Assembly (NCBI GenBank): GCA_038501625.1
Contig: JAZAYU010000005.1
Coordinates: 7,688,001-7,752,000 of the forward strand
Direction: 5' to 3'
Origin: Corbicula japonica
Taxonomy: Eukaryota; Mollusca; Bivalvia; Venerida; Cyrenidae
Length of the DNA stretch: 64,000 bases
The position numbers and the translations under genes are program-made. Position 1 is the first letter of the stretch, and each line of letters opens with the position of its first letter. This document shows, piece after piece, positions 22,085 through 31,805 of the stretch. The notes under the pieces are model-generated. The model saw only the letters and a list, made by a program, of their open reading frames with translations, ran no database searches and was not told the DNA's origin.

Positions 22085-22365
22085 AGACTGATAATGATTT
22101 ATCAGTTTTTATATATGAGATGTTGGGACAGATTTTCCATTTTGGTAAGATTTTGGGACAGATACTTCCATATTGGTGAGATTTTGGGACAGTTACTTCC
22201 ATATTGGTGAGATTTTGGTACAGATACTTCCATATTAGTGAGATTTTGGGACAGTTACTTTCATATTCGTGAGATTTTGGTACAGATACTTCCATATTGG
22301 TGAGATTTTGGGACAGATAATTCCGTATTGGTGAGATTTTGGTACAGTTACTTCCATGAGATTCT
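22085..22365. repeat. 31-bp minisatellite
   Basis: About eight units of gagattttgggacagatact followed by tccatattggt. The spacing of agatttt at 22,210 and 22,241 gives the 31-bp period. The open minus-strand frame across it is a repeat artefact. Confidence 0.85.
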
Positions 22366-22924
22366 TAAATATCTTTTGTTCAAATATGAGTCATACAGGA
22401 AGAAAACATTTTTGTTAGATGTATGAGATTTTAGGTGAGTTGTACATGTATGAGATTTGCGGACTCCTGTTTCTGTGTCACTTGTAGATGTATGCGGTTT
22501 CTGGTCGGATTTTATTTAGTGTGCGAGTTGTTCATGTATGAGGTTTGTTGCTGGTATTTATTCAGCAAACATCATTGCCAATAAAAACTTGTGAAAGGTT
22601 CTTGAATGCTGTAATGCCCACAGTAACCACAAACGTCTATATTACGTAGAAAGACGAGGGGACGCTAGTCGTAGTAATGATAAACGCGGTTTTGTTTACC
22701 ACGCTATTACACATTTGCGGAAAGAATGGAATGGTCCGTAACAGACTCCGGCAAAGAGGGAATTTTTTATCGGACGTGGGTGAAAAATATATACTATTTT
22801 TAGGGGGGAAGGGGACGAATTTTGCCGAATATTTGGCATAAAAAAACACTGGTGGTGGGTTTCTGAAAAATTTTGGTGACATGGATATGTTTACAGTTTT
22901 CAAGATACCAAGTGCAAGCGTTAA

Positions 22925-23162
22925 CCCTTTCCTCCATATACACACCTTTATTGCATGGGCAAACAGTGTAGATCCAGATCAGCCAGCACATCCGTGCCGT
23001 CTGATCAGAATCTGCACTGTTTGCTTTTTTTTATTTGTTATGTAATTTCTGACTAAAATGCGACCTGTGCAGATCCTGATCAGACAGCACAGATGTGCCG
23101 GCTGATCTTGATCTACACTGGCCGCATATGCATAAAAATGCGTATTTATGGAGGAAAAGGGT
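22925..23162. mobile_element. MITE-A copy with TTAA duplication
   Basis: TTAA at 22,921-22,924, termini ccctttcctccatataca and tatggaggaaaaggg, and both palindromes intact. The right flank reads gtttaaaa and includes TTAA. Confidence 0.85.
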
Positions 23163-23524
23163 TTAAAAAGTGTACAGTAACAAGTGTTGTTGGACCTATG
23201 AGATGTGTACATTTACAGCTTCCGAGATAATGGATTGTGGATTTGGTGGGGGCAGGGCTTTTTCGTTTTGAATATATTTATATAAAAAATTTAACATGTT
23301 GAGCACCGAGCTATTGATTATTCTGACACAAATTTCATGCAGCACATGGCATGATTAATGGAGGATGAAGTGTTCTTAAAATTCTCATTGTATGATCTGA
23401 TTTCTGTGCTTTAAAATATTGACCTATATGTTATGAAGATATGTGAACCATGTAAAAAAATTGTCACACTTCTTTTGTGTTTACACTGACAAAGCATTAT
23501 TGCTATAGATCAGGGATGTTGTTT

Positions 23525-23760
23525 TGTTAAGGATCCTGTTCTGGCTTACCATTCTAGATTTCGGAACCACTCTTGTTTGTCATGGCTGAGGCTGTTGGAC
23601 CAGGGTTCGAACCTGGGACCTCCTCATAAACATGTTAGGTACAGTTCTGAGTTGCTCTACCAGCTGAGCTACCCAACTGCCTTGCCATGACAAACAAGAT
23701 AGGAACAAAAACCTAAAATGGTAATGGAAGAGGATCCTAAAGAAAAACAACACACATCCC
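23525..23760 (-). mobile_element. tRNA-cored foldback element, copy A
   Basis: An 84-nt tRNA-like core (23,594-23,677, minus) is enclosed by inverted arms. The inner arms read cttgtttgtcatggc and gccatgacaaacaag. The outer arms pair aggatcctgttc...taccattctag with the complement of aaaatggtaatggaagaggatcct. A purine-rich tract continues to about 23,880. A second copy lies at 39,840-40,300. Confidence 0.7.
23594..23677 (-). other. tRNA-like core with A and B boxes
   Basis: Reading the minus strand, GGTAGCTCAGCTGGTAGAGC matches a D arm and A box, and GGTTCGAACCC matches a T arm and B box. The acceptor-like ends pair (gttggg with tccaac). The anticodon arm is too long: the stem CTCA/TGAG encloses about 21 nt. 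It is therefore tRNA-derived or an unusual intron-bearing tRNA, not a standard one. Confidence 0.6.
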
Positions 23761-23999
23761 TGAATGAAACAGCAAACAATATTAAAGAATCAATAAAGAA
23801 GGAAAAACAAAGAAAAGAGAAACAACAAGGATAATAATAAAGAAAAGAAAATAAGATAAAAATTTGGGGAGTACAATAGTGCAAAGCTGTAAAATGGGAC
23901 ATTGGAATAGTGGTCTTAATATTGAAGTTTTCTTAAATTCGAGATGGTCGGTAATAAGGGGTTTTGCTGTAGATTAACTGACAAAATTTAATGTCTGCA

Positions 24000-24573
24000 G
24001 TGGTTTTTCTGACTATTTTTGGCTATATTGCCAGTTGATCGTCAATCGCCAGCATCTATCATGTTTAAATTGATTAAAAAACAGATTCTGGTGAATGAAA
24101 ATAATTTTATGATCACTCGGTAGGCGGCTGCATTGAGCCGATAATTATGAGAATTTAATGAGGATTAATTTTATCTTAAATAATAGAATATGAAACGAAG
24201 CAATTTGTATCTTTGTATTTTGACGGGACCTAGTAATTTTAACATGCATATGAAAAAAAACCAAAATAAATGACTCACCATTTGTAAAGTATAATAATTC
24301 TCGGTCAGTTTTAACAAGAAGTGTTTAAAAAGCCGTTTTCTTGAAAAAAAAAAATCAGAACTTATAAAACAGATATAACGGTTTAACAAAATACAGTGTC
24401 AAATTAATCATTTAAACTTTAGAAGATATTCTGATAACACAGTCAACAACAAGGTCACAAACGTGTTTACTGAAAAAAAATTGGACCTCATAAAGAATAA
24501 CCTTGAAAACTCGAGAACCTTGGAAAATTTTAAAAAAATCCCCCCGAGTATTCGAGTTTTCGATGTTTTACTG
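24000..24573. mobile_element. truncated relative of the 49.7-kb Tigger-like element
   Basis: The segment agcatctatcatgtttaaat...gatcactcggtaggcggctg...gacgggacctagtaa matches the interior of 49,727-50,622. The right tip cgagttttcgatgttttactg is followed by TA. The left tip is not recognisable. Confidence 0.65.
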
Positions 24574-24618
24574 TATCACACAATGTCATTTTTGTCACCA
24601 ACAATAACATTGTCTTAA

Positions 24619-24848
24619 CCCTTTCCTCCATATATACACATTTTAACGCATGTGCCACCAGTGTAGATCCAGACTAGCCAGCACATGCCATCTGATCAGG
24701 ATCTGCACTAGACGCATTTTGGTCAGAAATAACCTAATGAACGAAAAAGCGAACAGTGCAGATCCTGATCAGATGGCATGGATGTGCCAACTGATCTGGA
24801 TCTACACTGTTCACCCACGCAATAAAGGTGTATCTATGGAGGAAAGGG
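24619..24848. mobile_element. MITE-A copy with TTAA duplication
   Basis: A complete 230-bp copy with TTAA at 24,615-24,618 and 24,849-24,852. Termini ccctttcctccatatata and tatggaggaaaggg. Confidence 0.9.
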
Positions 24849-25109
24849 TTAAATGCTGATCATTCTGATTTCAATCCCCAGCTTTTCAAAAATTTGTAAG
24901 AGTACTGCTATGTGCACATTTTGACTATGAAATGAAAACTAAAGAAATGAAATATGTTATGAGGCATGCATGCATGTATATTGAGCTTTGGTGAACACGT
25001 GGCTGAGAAAGTTTTCACAAGGTGAAACAGGATGTTACCGGGAGTCCATGATGCCCTGTACTCAAAGGACCTTGCTCCTCTAGACTTTATGTACATTCCT
25101 GCTAATTGA

Positions 25110-25390
25110 TTGTAAGATTAAACGAGACTTACCTTAAGTTGAAGTTTGATCGATATTTTATTGACCACTAACTCCTTAAGGGATCAAACAGAGATGACGT
25201 AGCTCACAGTTTGTGCGAAATCAGTCTTCAGAGCCCTTGCCAAGCATTTATCAAATGTTTGGCAATCAAACCTCCATTAAAAATCAAGCCACTGGGTGCG
25301 GTGGGTGGGTGTTTGATCCCTTAAGGAGTTAGTGGTCAATAAAATATCGATCAAACTTCAACTTAAGGTAAGTCTCGTTTAATCTTACAA
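25110..25390. mobile_element. perfect 80-bp inverted repeat beside the DIRS element
   Basis: Arms 25,110-25,189 and 25,311-25,390 are identical when inverted, around a 121-base loop. The inner arm and loop (ctaactccttaagggatcaa, then agagatgacgtagctcacag) are near-identical to the far end of the DIRS element at about 30,125-30,178. Each arm carries a consensus 5' splice site, aag|gtaagt, directed outward. It is either the 3' complementary region of the DIRS element or a deleted DIRS relative. Confidence 0.75.
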
Positions 25391-25432
25391 TTTTATCTCC
25401 CACCTAACTCCTTATAGGGATCCAACAGAGAT
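25388..25432. repeat. DIRS 3' inverted terminal repeat
   Basis: 45 bases identical in inverted orientation to 30,154-30,198. The sequence diverges immediately inside (tttagag here, gacgtag at the other end). Confidence 0.85.
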
Positions 25433-25517
25433 TTTAGAGTTGAGTTTTTAATGGATAAGATAAAGAAATCTCTATATAAGAGGATTAAAACAAAGTGCAA
25501 AAACCTTTCAGTAGTGT

Positions 25518-26624
25518 TTAATGCAAGATAGCAGACTGCAATGAATTTGGAGTTGTCTCACAAACAGGTTTATCATAGAACCTTCTGAACGTATTAACAT
25601 TCGACCAGCCAGCTGTTTTGATAATTTTGTCTAATGAGACACCGCGCAGTTTTGCTGTACTAGTGGCAACAGCCCTGGTACTATGACTAGTGAATTTGCT
25701 GTCTACACCTGCCTTACCCATGATTGATTTGACCCATCTCCCAATTGTAGCTATTGACACACCTTTGTGTGGAGATTGGGTACTGATCAACAACTTAAGC
25801 TCATCTGCATCTCGCAAATGTATTGTTCTACTTAGATATTGTCTGAATGTTTCAACAATACACAATTTGGGATTTTTAATATACTTATTTAGTACTATTG
25901 GAGGCAGGTGATAGGTTGGTCTTGATTGTTTTAACAAATGATTTGTGTGTATGATTACTTGGTTGGCGTTCAGCACAACATCTTGTACATGGATTAAATG
26001 AAGAGTCTGGCACCTCTGTGCACTAAGCAACAAAAACAATACTGATAGTTTCCCTGATAAAAACATTAAAGAGTCTTCATTTGTATTCAACAAATAATCT
26101 AAGACAATGTTTACATCCCACACGACTGGGTGCTTGGGTATGTTTGGTCTGTTATGAAAGACACCTTTCATAAATTTTTTCACTAACGAATTTGAACTAA
26201 AGTCAGTTCCATTACACAGTGTTGTGTAGGCAGTTACAGCAGCTCTGGCTGTCCCAAGGGCACTGTAGCTTAATCCTCGGTTGTACTGACATGTGAGAAA
26301 TTGTAGAAACCTACTCACAGAGGGTCTAATTGAATCAATTTTTCTTCTAGCGCAAAAATGTAACCACCTCCGGATAAATGATGCATATTGTTCTTTAGTC
26401 GACTTTCGTAATGAGTCGAGGATAAGCTGGGCAGCTTTGCGCGAAAATCCTTGACTGAGCAGGGATCTCCAGATAGTCTGAAAACACCCAGGACCATTTT
26501 CTTGAGCGGGTGTAAGAATGTCGGTTTGTGTGGCAAGTGAAGAATTTCCTGGGTCGATGGTAGGAAGAAACTTTGTTGACTGATCAAGTGCAGAAGCTGC
26601 GGCCACCAACTCTGAGTAGTCCAA
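25518..26624 (-). CDS. DIRS tyrosine recombinase
   Basis: A 368-residue frame encodes the phage-integrase-like recombinase that inserts DIRS elements by site-specific strand exchange through a circular DNA intermediate, in place of a DDE integrase. A core-binding region lies at about residues 60-150. The catalytic set is visible: Arg204 (SAQRCQTLH), His314 and Arg317 (SHSTRAVATS) and Tyr350 (TFRRFYDK). The frame begins inside the RT frame and overlaps it by about 310 nt in another phase, so the upstream Met is only a nominal start. All key residues are present and there is no stop before the C-terminus. Confidence 0.9.
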   Translation of the reverse strand: MDYSELVAAASALDQSTKFLPTIDPGNSSLATQTDILTPAQENGPGCFQTIWRSLLSQGFSRKAAQLILDSLRKSTKEQYASFIRRWLHFCARRKIDSIRPSVSRFLQFLTCQYNRGLSYSALGTARAAVTAYTTLCNGTDFSSNSLVKKFMKGVFHNRPNIPKHPVVWDVNIVLDYLLNTNEDSLMFLSGKLSVLFLLLSAQRCQTLHLIHVQDVVLNANQVIIHTNHLLKQSRPTYHLPPIVLNKYIKNPKLCIVETFRQYLSRTIHLRDADELKLLISTQSPHKGVSIATIGRWVKSIMGKAGVDSKFTSHSTRAVATSTAKLRGVSLDKIIKTAGWSNVNTFRRFYDKPVCETTPNSLQSAILH

Positions 26625-28546
26625 ATGGGTGCTACAAGAACCACTTCGGCCTTGTCTTGGAGAATTTTCTGAAGAACCCTCGGGATGATGCTGAAAGGAG
26701 GAAACATATATAACAGCTCCAAACTCCAGTCTAAAGTAAAAGCATCAATTGCCCAGGCTAAAGGCTCTGGACATCTAGAAACATATTTCTTCAGTTTGTG
26801 ATTAAGTCTTGATGCAAACATGTCTATGTGCAAATCACCATATCTTGAAACTATTTCATGAAAAGTGTCCTTATCAAGTGACCACTCTAAATCGTCATTA
26901 AAGTTACGCGACAATCTGTCTGCTTCTACATTTTCCACACCTGCAATGTGTGCGGCACTGAGATGAATGCCTCTATCAAGACACCAAAACCAGATTTCTC
27001 GAGACAGTGTGTTCAACACTTGGCTTTTACCACCGAATTTATTTATATAGGCACAGCATGATGTATTATCCGTGTAAATCCGGATATGTATATCATGTTT
27101 CTCGCTGCATAAGGCTTCTAATGCTAGTTTACAAGCTTTCAGCTCAAGAATATTGATATGAAGATTCTGCTCTTCAACTGACCAAACCCCGTTAGTGGAA
27201 GAATTTGAGGATTTAACATGCGCGCCATATCCCGTAAGACTTGCATCAGAATAAATAGTAACGTCTGGAGAACCTATTAACACATTTTTCTTGCAATGTG
27301 GAAGGTTATCAATCCACCATTTTATATGAGTTCGAACACTGTCGGAAAGTTTCATAAAGGCACTGTATTTCCCATAATGCAATTTTAAGTTTTTCTCTTT
27401 TTCTTGTTCTAATGGTTTATAAAACAACGGAGCGTATTCAACGCCAGGTTCGGCTGCGACCAATTTCCCGATCAGTTTTGAAAATTCTGTTAGCGTTACA
27501 TGTTTTTTGTTTAAGATTTCTTGGCAGTTGTTCGAGATATTTGCTATTTTTTGTTCTGTAAGTCTTATAGTCATTGATTTTGAACACAATATAAAACCCA
27601 AAAACTCTATTTGTTGAGATGGTATAAAGTGAGATTTCGTAGGATGCACTGTTAGTCCAAGACTATCCAAAAGAGCAACAGTATCTTGAATGTTAGATAG
27701 ACAAGACTGGTATGAATTGCCCATTAAACATGAGTCGTCAATGTATATGGAACTGATGTGTCCTTTTGCTCTCAAAGAAGCAAAGACGGGTTTTAGTATT
27801 TTAGTGAATACTCTGGGGGCAGTGCTTAGTCCCATAACAAGTGCTGTGAATTGGTATTTTTGTCCTTTGTGCCAGAATCTGAAAAATTTCCTGTCTCGTG
27901 TACATATTGGAATGGAGTAAAATGCATCCGAAATGTCTACTGAACCAAAAAAACAGTCTTTTGTCATCAGATTGATAGCACTCTTCAATGTTTCCATTTT
28001 AAAGTGAATATGCTGCATATTGTCATTAAACTTTTTAAGATTAAGAATAATGCGTATCTTTCCATCTTTCTTTGGATGAGCAAAAATGTTGGAGATAAAT
28101 TCTCCCTCATCTGAGCTAAAAACTGGTTCAATGATTTGACATTGTAAGAAACGTTCAATCTCATTATCAATTTTGTCAACTTCAGTGTCTGAAAATTGTA
28201 AAGGTTTTGGTATTTGCTTTTGAAAAGGTGTCTTGTCTAACTCAATAGAGTAGCCACAAATTGTCTGAAGAATCCATTTATCTTTGGTGATTTGCTGCCA
28301 TTTGTTAAAGTTGTTTTTAACTTTGCCAGCATGAAAGTTATCTAGAGTATTTACAAATCTGTAGTTACAAACCTGAACTAATTTCTGGCTCCAGATTGGA
28401 AGCTCCGGTTTTTTGGTTTCTGTTGATGGTGCGATTTTTTGTTTGCAGATTTGTAAGTTTGGCTTGGGTCTTTTTTCTGATTTGAGCTGTGTTGTTGTCC
28501 CTGTCTGTACTGTTGGTGTTGGGTTGGGGTGTAGTTCCCGCCCCAC
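26315..28546 (-). CDS. DIRS reverse transcriptase-RNase H (with putative methyltransferase-like tail)
   Basis: A 743-residue frame. The RT core lies at about residues 120-330, with the first catalytic Asp in SVDISDAFY (Asp204) and the pair in YIDDS (270-271). RNase H follows at about 428-548: Asp434 in IYSDASLTGYGAH, Glu468 in ILELKA, Asp493 in YTDNTS, and AHIAGVENVEADRLSR with Asp543. The tail from 551 on (HIDMFASRLN, DAFTLDW, MFPPFSIIPRVL) matches the DIRS region usually described as Dam-methyltransferase-like. It starts about 170 nt inside the gag-like frame in another phase, so frameshifting or re-initiation is likely. No internal stop. Confidence 0.92.
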   Translation of the reverse strand: MGRELHPNPTPTVQTGTTTQLKSEKRPKPNLQICKQKIAPSTETKKPELPIWSQKLVQVCNYRFVNTLDNFHAGKVKNNFNKWQQITKDKWILQTICGYSIELDKTPFQKQIPKPLQFSDTEVDKIDNEIERFLQCQIIEPVFSSDEGEFISNIFAHPKKDGKIRIILNLKKFNDNMQHIHFKMETLKSAINLMTKDCFFGSVDISDAFYSIPICTRDRKFFRFWHKGQKYQFTALVMGLSTAPRVFTKILKPVFASLRAKGHISSIYIDDSCLMGNSYQSCLSNIQDTVALLDSLGLTVHPTKSHFIPSQQIEFLGFILCSKSMTIRLTEQKIANISNNCQEILNKKHVTLTEFSKLIGKLVAAEPGVEYAPLFYKPLEQEKEKNLKLHYGKYSAFMKLSDSVRTHIKWWIDNLPHCKKNVLIGSPDVTIYSDASLTGYGAHVKSSNSSTNGVWSVEEQNLHINILELKACKLALEALCSEKHDIHIRIYTDNTSCCAYINKFGGKSQVLNTLSREIWFWCLDRGIHLSAAHIAGVENVEADRLSRNFNDDLEWSLDKDTFHEIVSRYGDLHIDMFASRLNHKLKKYVSRCPEPLAWAIDAFTLDWSLELLYMFPPFSIIPRVLQKILQDKAEVVLVAPIWTTQSWWPQLLHLISQQSFFLPSTQEILHLPHKPTFLHPLKKMVLGVFRLSGDPCSVKDFRAKLPSLSSTHYESRLKNNMHHLSGGGYIFALEEKLIQLDPL

Positions 28547-29538
28547 TTCCTTTTCTCTAAAAAATCTTTCTTTTGAGGGGTCTGTGATGTCATTTTGATG
28601 TTCTTTGAACTGTCGAGCTGCTTAGAATGTTCCGACAGCTGGTCACCGAACAGACCGGTAGCTGACACCGGGTTATCCTCAGCGCAGATCGCCTTGAATT
28701 TAGGATCCAGCTCCTTCTTGATTGACTCCCACCTTTGTTGATTTACAGAGACGATCGATGTGCAAACCAGTTTGAAAGTATCGCCAATCAACTCTTTAAG
28801 AATGTTACAATCCGGTTTTTCAGTTGTACTGATGTGGTCCATGGCTGCTATCAGGGGAGTAGCAATAGCATTTAGGTGGTTGATTGTTTTTTATCTCTGG
28901 ATGTCAGCTGATTTTGTTGGATTACGAAGTTGATTCCAGAGAAATGCATCAATTCTCGGAACTTGAAGGCTATCAACATTTGAGGGCCTCTTGTATTTCT
29001 CACAGAGTACTTTCGTTTTTTCAGAACAGAGACGGGATGGACGTAAAGCTTTGTTAACAACTTTAGCGACGTTTTCGCTGACAGGAGGTCCACAAACGGC
29101 CTGTTCCACAAAAAAATCGTCTAAATCCTGCAACAGGTTGTTTCCATCATCTTGTTGCGGAGTGTTTGCGGACTTCTGAAGCAAACCGTCGATGCCGTCA
29201 TCGTCGGAAATGTCCGCATCGTTATCCGAATCAGTTTCACTTTCGGTTTCAAGTATCGTAACTTTCGCCGGAATTCCGGAGCTGCCGGGACCCGTTTCGT
29301 CTCGTGGACGTTTTAGCTCACTTTGGATTTGTTTGACAGTTGTAGCAAGAGTTTTCATCTGTCTGTTGTGCCCTTCGAACGCCCGAATCGACGATTGAAA
29401 TGTATTAAGAATCGCTTCTCCTTTCTGAAGGAAGCTGGTCAATTTGTTGACATCCGATTGCGCGCGCGCATTGGTGTCTGCGTCACATCCGCCCTCGGCT
29501 GCAGATTCGACAGAGTGGTCGTTCGTGTTTGACGCCAT
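28378..29538 (-). pseudogene. DIRS gag-like frame, broken by one in-frame TAA
   Basis: Two open segments in the same frame, 29,538-28,894 (215 residues from ATG) and 28,890-28,378, are separated by a single TAA at 28,891-28,893. The N-terminal part has a helical region, then an acidic Ser/Asp stretch (TESETDSDNDADISDDD). The conserved gag-like core spans the stop: KYKRPSNVDSLQVPRIDAFL before it, TINHLNAIATPL after it. The C-terminal part is basic and rich in Gln, Lys and Ser, as in nucleic-acid-binding tails. This stop may have silenced the copy, or it may be read through. Family assignment rests on position and motif resemblance. Confidence 0.78.
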
Positions 29539-30153
29539 TCAAATTCCCTCCCTCGGGAAAACACTGGATATCTACAACACAGTAAGAAATCCAGGTTGAA
29601 ACAAGTAACGAATTCATTCGTTTATTCAGGTATTGTTAATGTCATTCAGACAATCATAAAATCACACGTAGCGCAGTTCGAAAATTCATTTCATGCGCGC
29701 AGCATCAGCTGTTCTATTTATAGCCAGGGTCGATCAAAAACACTGACCCAATTCGAAAAGAAATTGACTCCAATTTCTTGTAAGGATCATTTCAGATCGT
29801 GTTCGTTTTTCCATTCAGGAAAACGAGTCATTCAGACTGTGTCACAAACGGATAATCTATCCGACGTGTACGAAATGTGTCTGCCTAGAATCGTGCAGTC
29901 AACCGTTTCACGGCAGGTCGTCGATGATAATCAATAATCGATCAAAATAAAAGTAATCAATCGTTTACCTGTGCTTATTCTTGGCTTATGTTGTGAATGA
30001 ATATATCTTCTATGCTATGTCAGAGTGAGATCGCGTATGTTAACTGGAAATAATGCGATTTCTAAGATTTTAATGCTCTGAAATTATTTTCTATGACTGG
30101 ATTCCACACAAAGTTAGCCTCGTTCTGATTTCGCACAAACTGTGAGCTACGTC

Positions 30154-30198
30154 ATCTCTGTTGGATCCCTATAAGGAGTTAGGTGGGAGATAAAATTG
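30154..30198. repeat. DIRS 5' inverted terminal repeat
   Basis: Inverted match of 25,388-25,432. Its inner continuation (gatgacgtagctcacagttt, read inverted) is also present in the hairpin loop at 25,190-25,224. Confidence 0.85.
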
Positions 30199-30503
30199 CA
30201 AATTTAAGAATCCCAATGAGATCAGGAATGTTTGGCCTTAAACAAGTCTTCCAGCTGAGTTGTACAGGAACATAATTATTTAATATTTGGGTGGATAGAC
30301 ACCTTAAGTTTATCGAACATGCTGGAAAGTACTTCATTAAGAAGTAATGTTATGTTGTGTGATGATTTTAAAAATATTGTGATGTGGGCGGCTTGTCAGT
30401 AGGTTGTTTGCAATTTCTTTAATTTGACTGAAAAATGCTGTATGGATTTCTGATTATTGTTAAGTGTAAATGAAAGTCAACAAATTTCATAATGCTTGGT
30501 CAT

Positions 30504-30920
30504 TTGTGTGAGGTAGCCCTGTGCTTACTGATCATCTGGAAATGACATACTTTGTGTGTGTGTGTGATATTGCATGAAGGTTTCATTGTGTGAGGTAGCC
30601 CTGTGCTTACTGATCATCTGGAAACAGCATACTTTGTGTGTGTGTGTAATTGCATGAAGGGTCCATTGTGTGAGGTAGCCCTGTGCTTACTGATCATCTG
30701 GAAATAACATACTTTGTGTGTGTGGGATTGCATGAAGGGTCCATTGTGTGAGGTAGCCCTGTGCTTACTGATCATCTGGAAATAACATTCTTTGTGTGTG
30801 TGTGAGATTGCATGAAGGGTCCATTGTGTGAGGTAGCCCTGTGCTTACTGATCATCTGGAAATAACATACTTTATATGTGAGATTTAATTAAGGTTCTAT
30901 TGTGGGAGGGGCTGTTAGCT
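30504..30920. repeat. about 80-bp tandem repeat, five to six units
   Basis: Units begin gtgtgaggtagccctgtgct near 30,505, 30,588, 30,668, 30,746 and 30,826. Each holds a short (gt)n tract of variable length. A decayed sixth unit ends at a MITE-A copy near 30,925. Confidence 0.85.
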
Positions 30921-30924
30921 TACT

Positions 30925-31095
30925 GATCATCCGTGCCATCTGATCAGGATCTGCACGGGTGCTTTATGGTCAGAAATAACCTAAAAAATAAAATAGCAAA
31001 CAGTGCAGATCCTGATCAGATGGCACAGATGTGCCAGTTGATCTGGATCTACACTGTTTGCCCTTGCCATAAAGGTGTGTATATGCAGTAAAGGG
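30925..31095. mobile_element. MITE-A copy, left end truncated
   Basis: It starts within the first palindrome (atccgtgccatctgatcagg). The linker, second palindrome and right terminus (tatatgcagtaaaggg) are present. Confidence 0.75.
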
Positions 31096-31097
31096 TT

Positions 31098-31253
31098 TAT
31101 AACATGACTGGCATCCAGTGAACAAACATTTGATTAAAGGCATGTTTCTTCTTTGTTTTTCAGGTGTGCATTGTTATTCGTTTTCAAGATGAGCTTACCT
31201 CTAGTAGGATTTGTCTCTAGATAGGCAATACCAGTAGAAGACCTGTGAGTACA
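31098..31253 (+). repeat. exon-like segment, copy 2 of the dispersed duplication
   Basis: The flank ctggcatccagtgaacaaac, acceptor ctttgtttttcag (31,163), 81-nt segment and donor gacct|gtgagtac (31,245) repeat the arrangement at 19.6-19.8 kb, with a deletion in the segment. Confidence 0.45.
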
Positions 31254-31273
31254 ACCTGTTTTATGGGATATTT

Positions 31274-31492
31274 ACCCTTTACTCAATACATATTCATTTT
31301 TACTCATGTGTGGCCAGTGTAGATCCAGATCAGCTGGTACATGTGTGCCCTATGATCTATATCTGCACTGGTGGCATTTAGTCAGAAATAACCTAATTAA
31401 TCAAAAAGCGAACAGTGCAGATCATGATCAGATGTTAATCTGCATCTTCACTGTTCGCCTGTGCAACAAATATATATTCATAGAGTAAAGGT
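31274..31492. mobile_element. MITE-A copy
   Basis: Decayed termini (taccctttactcaatacata, catagagtaaagg), with both palindromes mutated but recognisable. Confidence 0.75.
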
Positions 31493-31520
31493 TTAAGATA
31501 TTCTGGCATTTTGCACTTAA

Positions 31521-31801
31521 CCCTTTCCTCCATAGATTTACCTTTATTGTGTAGGCGAACAGTTTAGATCCAGATCAGCTGGCACATCTGTGCTGTCTGA
31601 TCAGGATCTAAACTGTTTGCTTTTGATTTGTTAGGTTATTTCTGACCAAATTGTAACCAATACAGATCCTGATCAGATGGCACGAATGTTTTACTTATGT
31701 GCTACCAGTGTAGATCCAGATCAGCAGGCACATTCAGGCCATCTGATCAGGATCTATACTGGTAGCACATGCGTAAAAATGTGTATATCTTGAGGAAAGG
31801 G
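31521..31801. mobile_element. MITE-A copy with TTAA duplication and rearranged centre
   Basis: TTAA at 31,517-31,520 and 31,802-31,805. It is longer than usual (281 bp) because a third palindrome (gtagatccagatcagcaggc) follows a truncated second one. Confidence 0.85.
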
Positions 31802-31805
31802 TTAA

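Larger units (their letters stand above)
25388..30198 (-). mobile_element. DIRS-type tyrosine-recombinase retrotransposon, near full length
   Basis: Inverted terminal repeats of 45 identical bases lie at 25,388-25,432 and 30,154-30,198 (caattttatctcccacctaa...). They enclose three minus-strand frames in the DIRS order: gag-like, RT plus RNase H, and tyrosine recombinase, each in a different frame and overlapping the next. There is no DDE integrase, and no target duplication is expected. Identical ends and long open frames suggest recent insertion. The gag-like frame is broken by one stop. The leader between 29,539 and 30,153 has no supported gene. Confidence 0.9.

Noticed and set aside
29596..29937. 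113-codon plus-strand ORF opposite the DIRS leader
   Set aside because: It lies antisense in the 5' region of the DIRS element, without recognisable domain or promoter.
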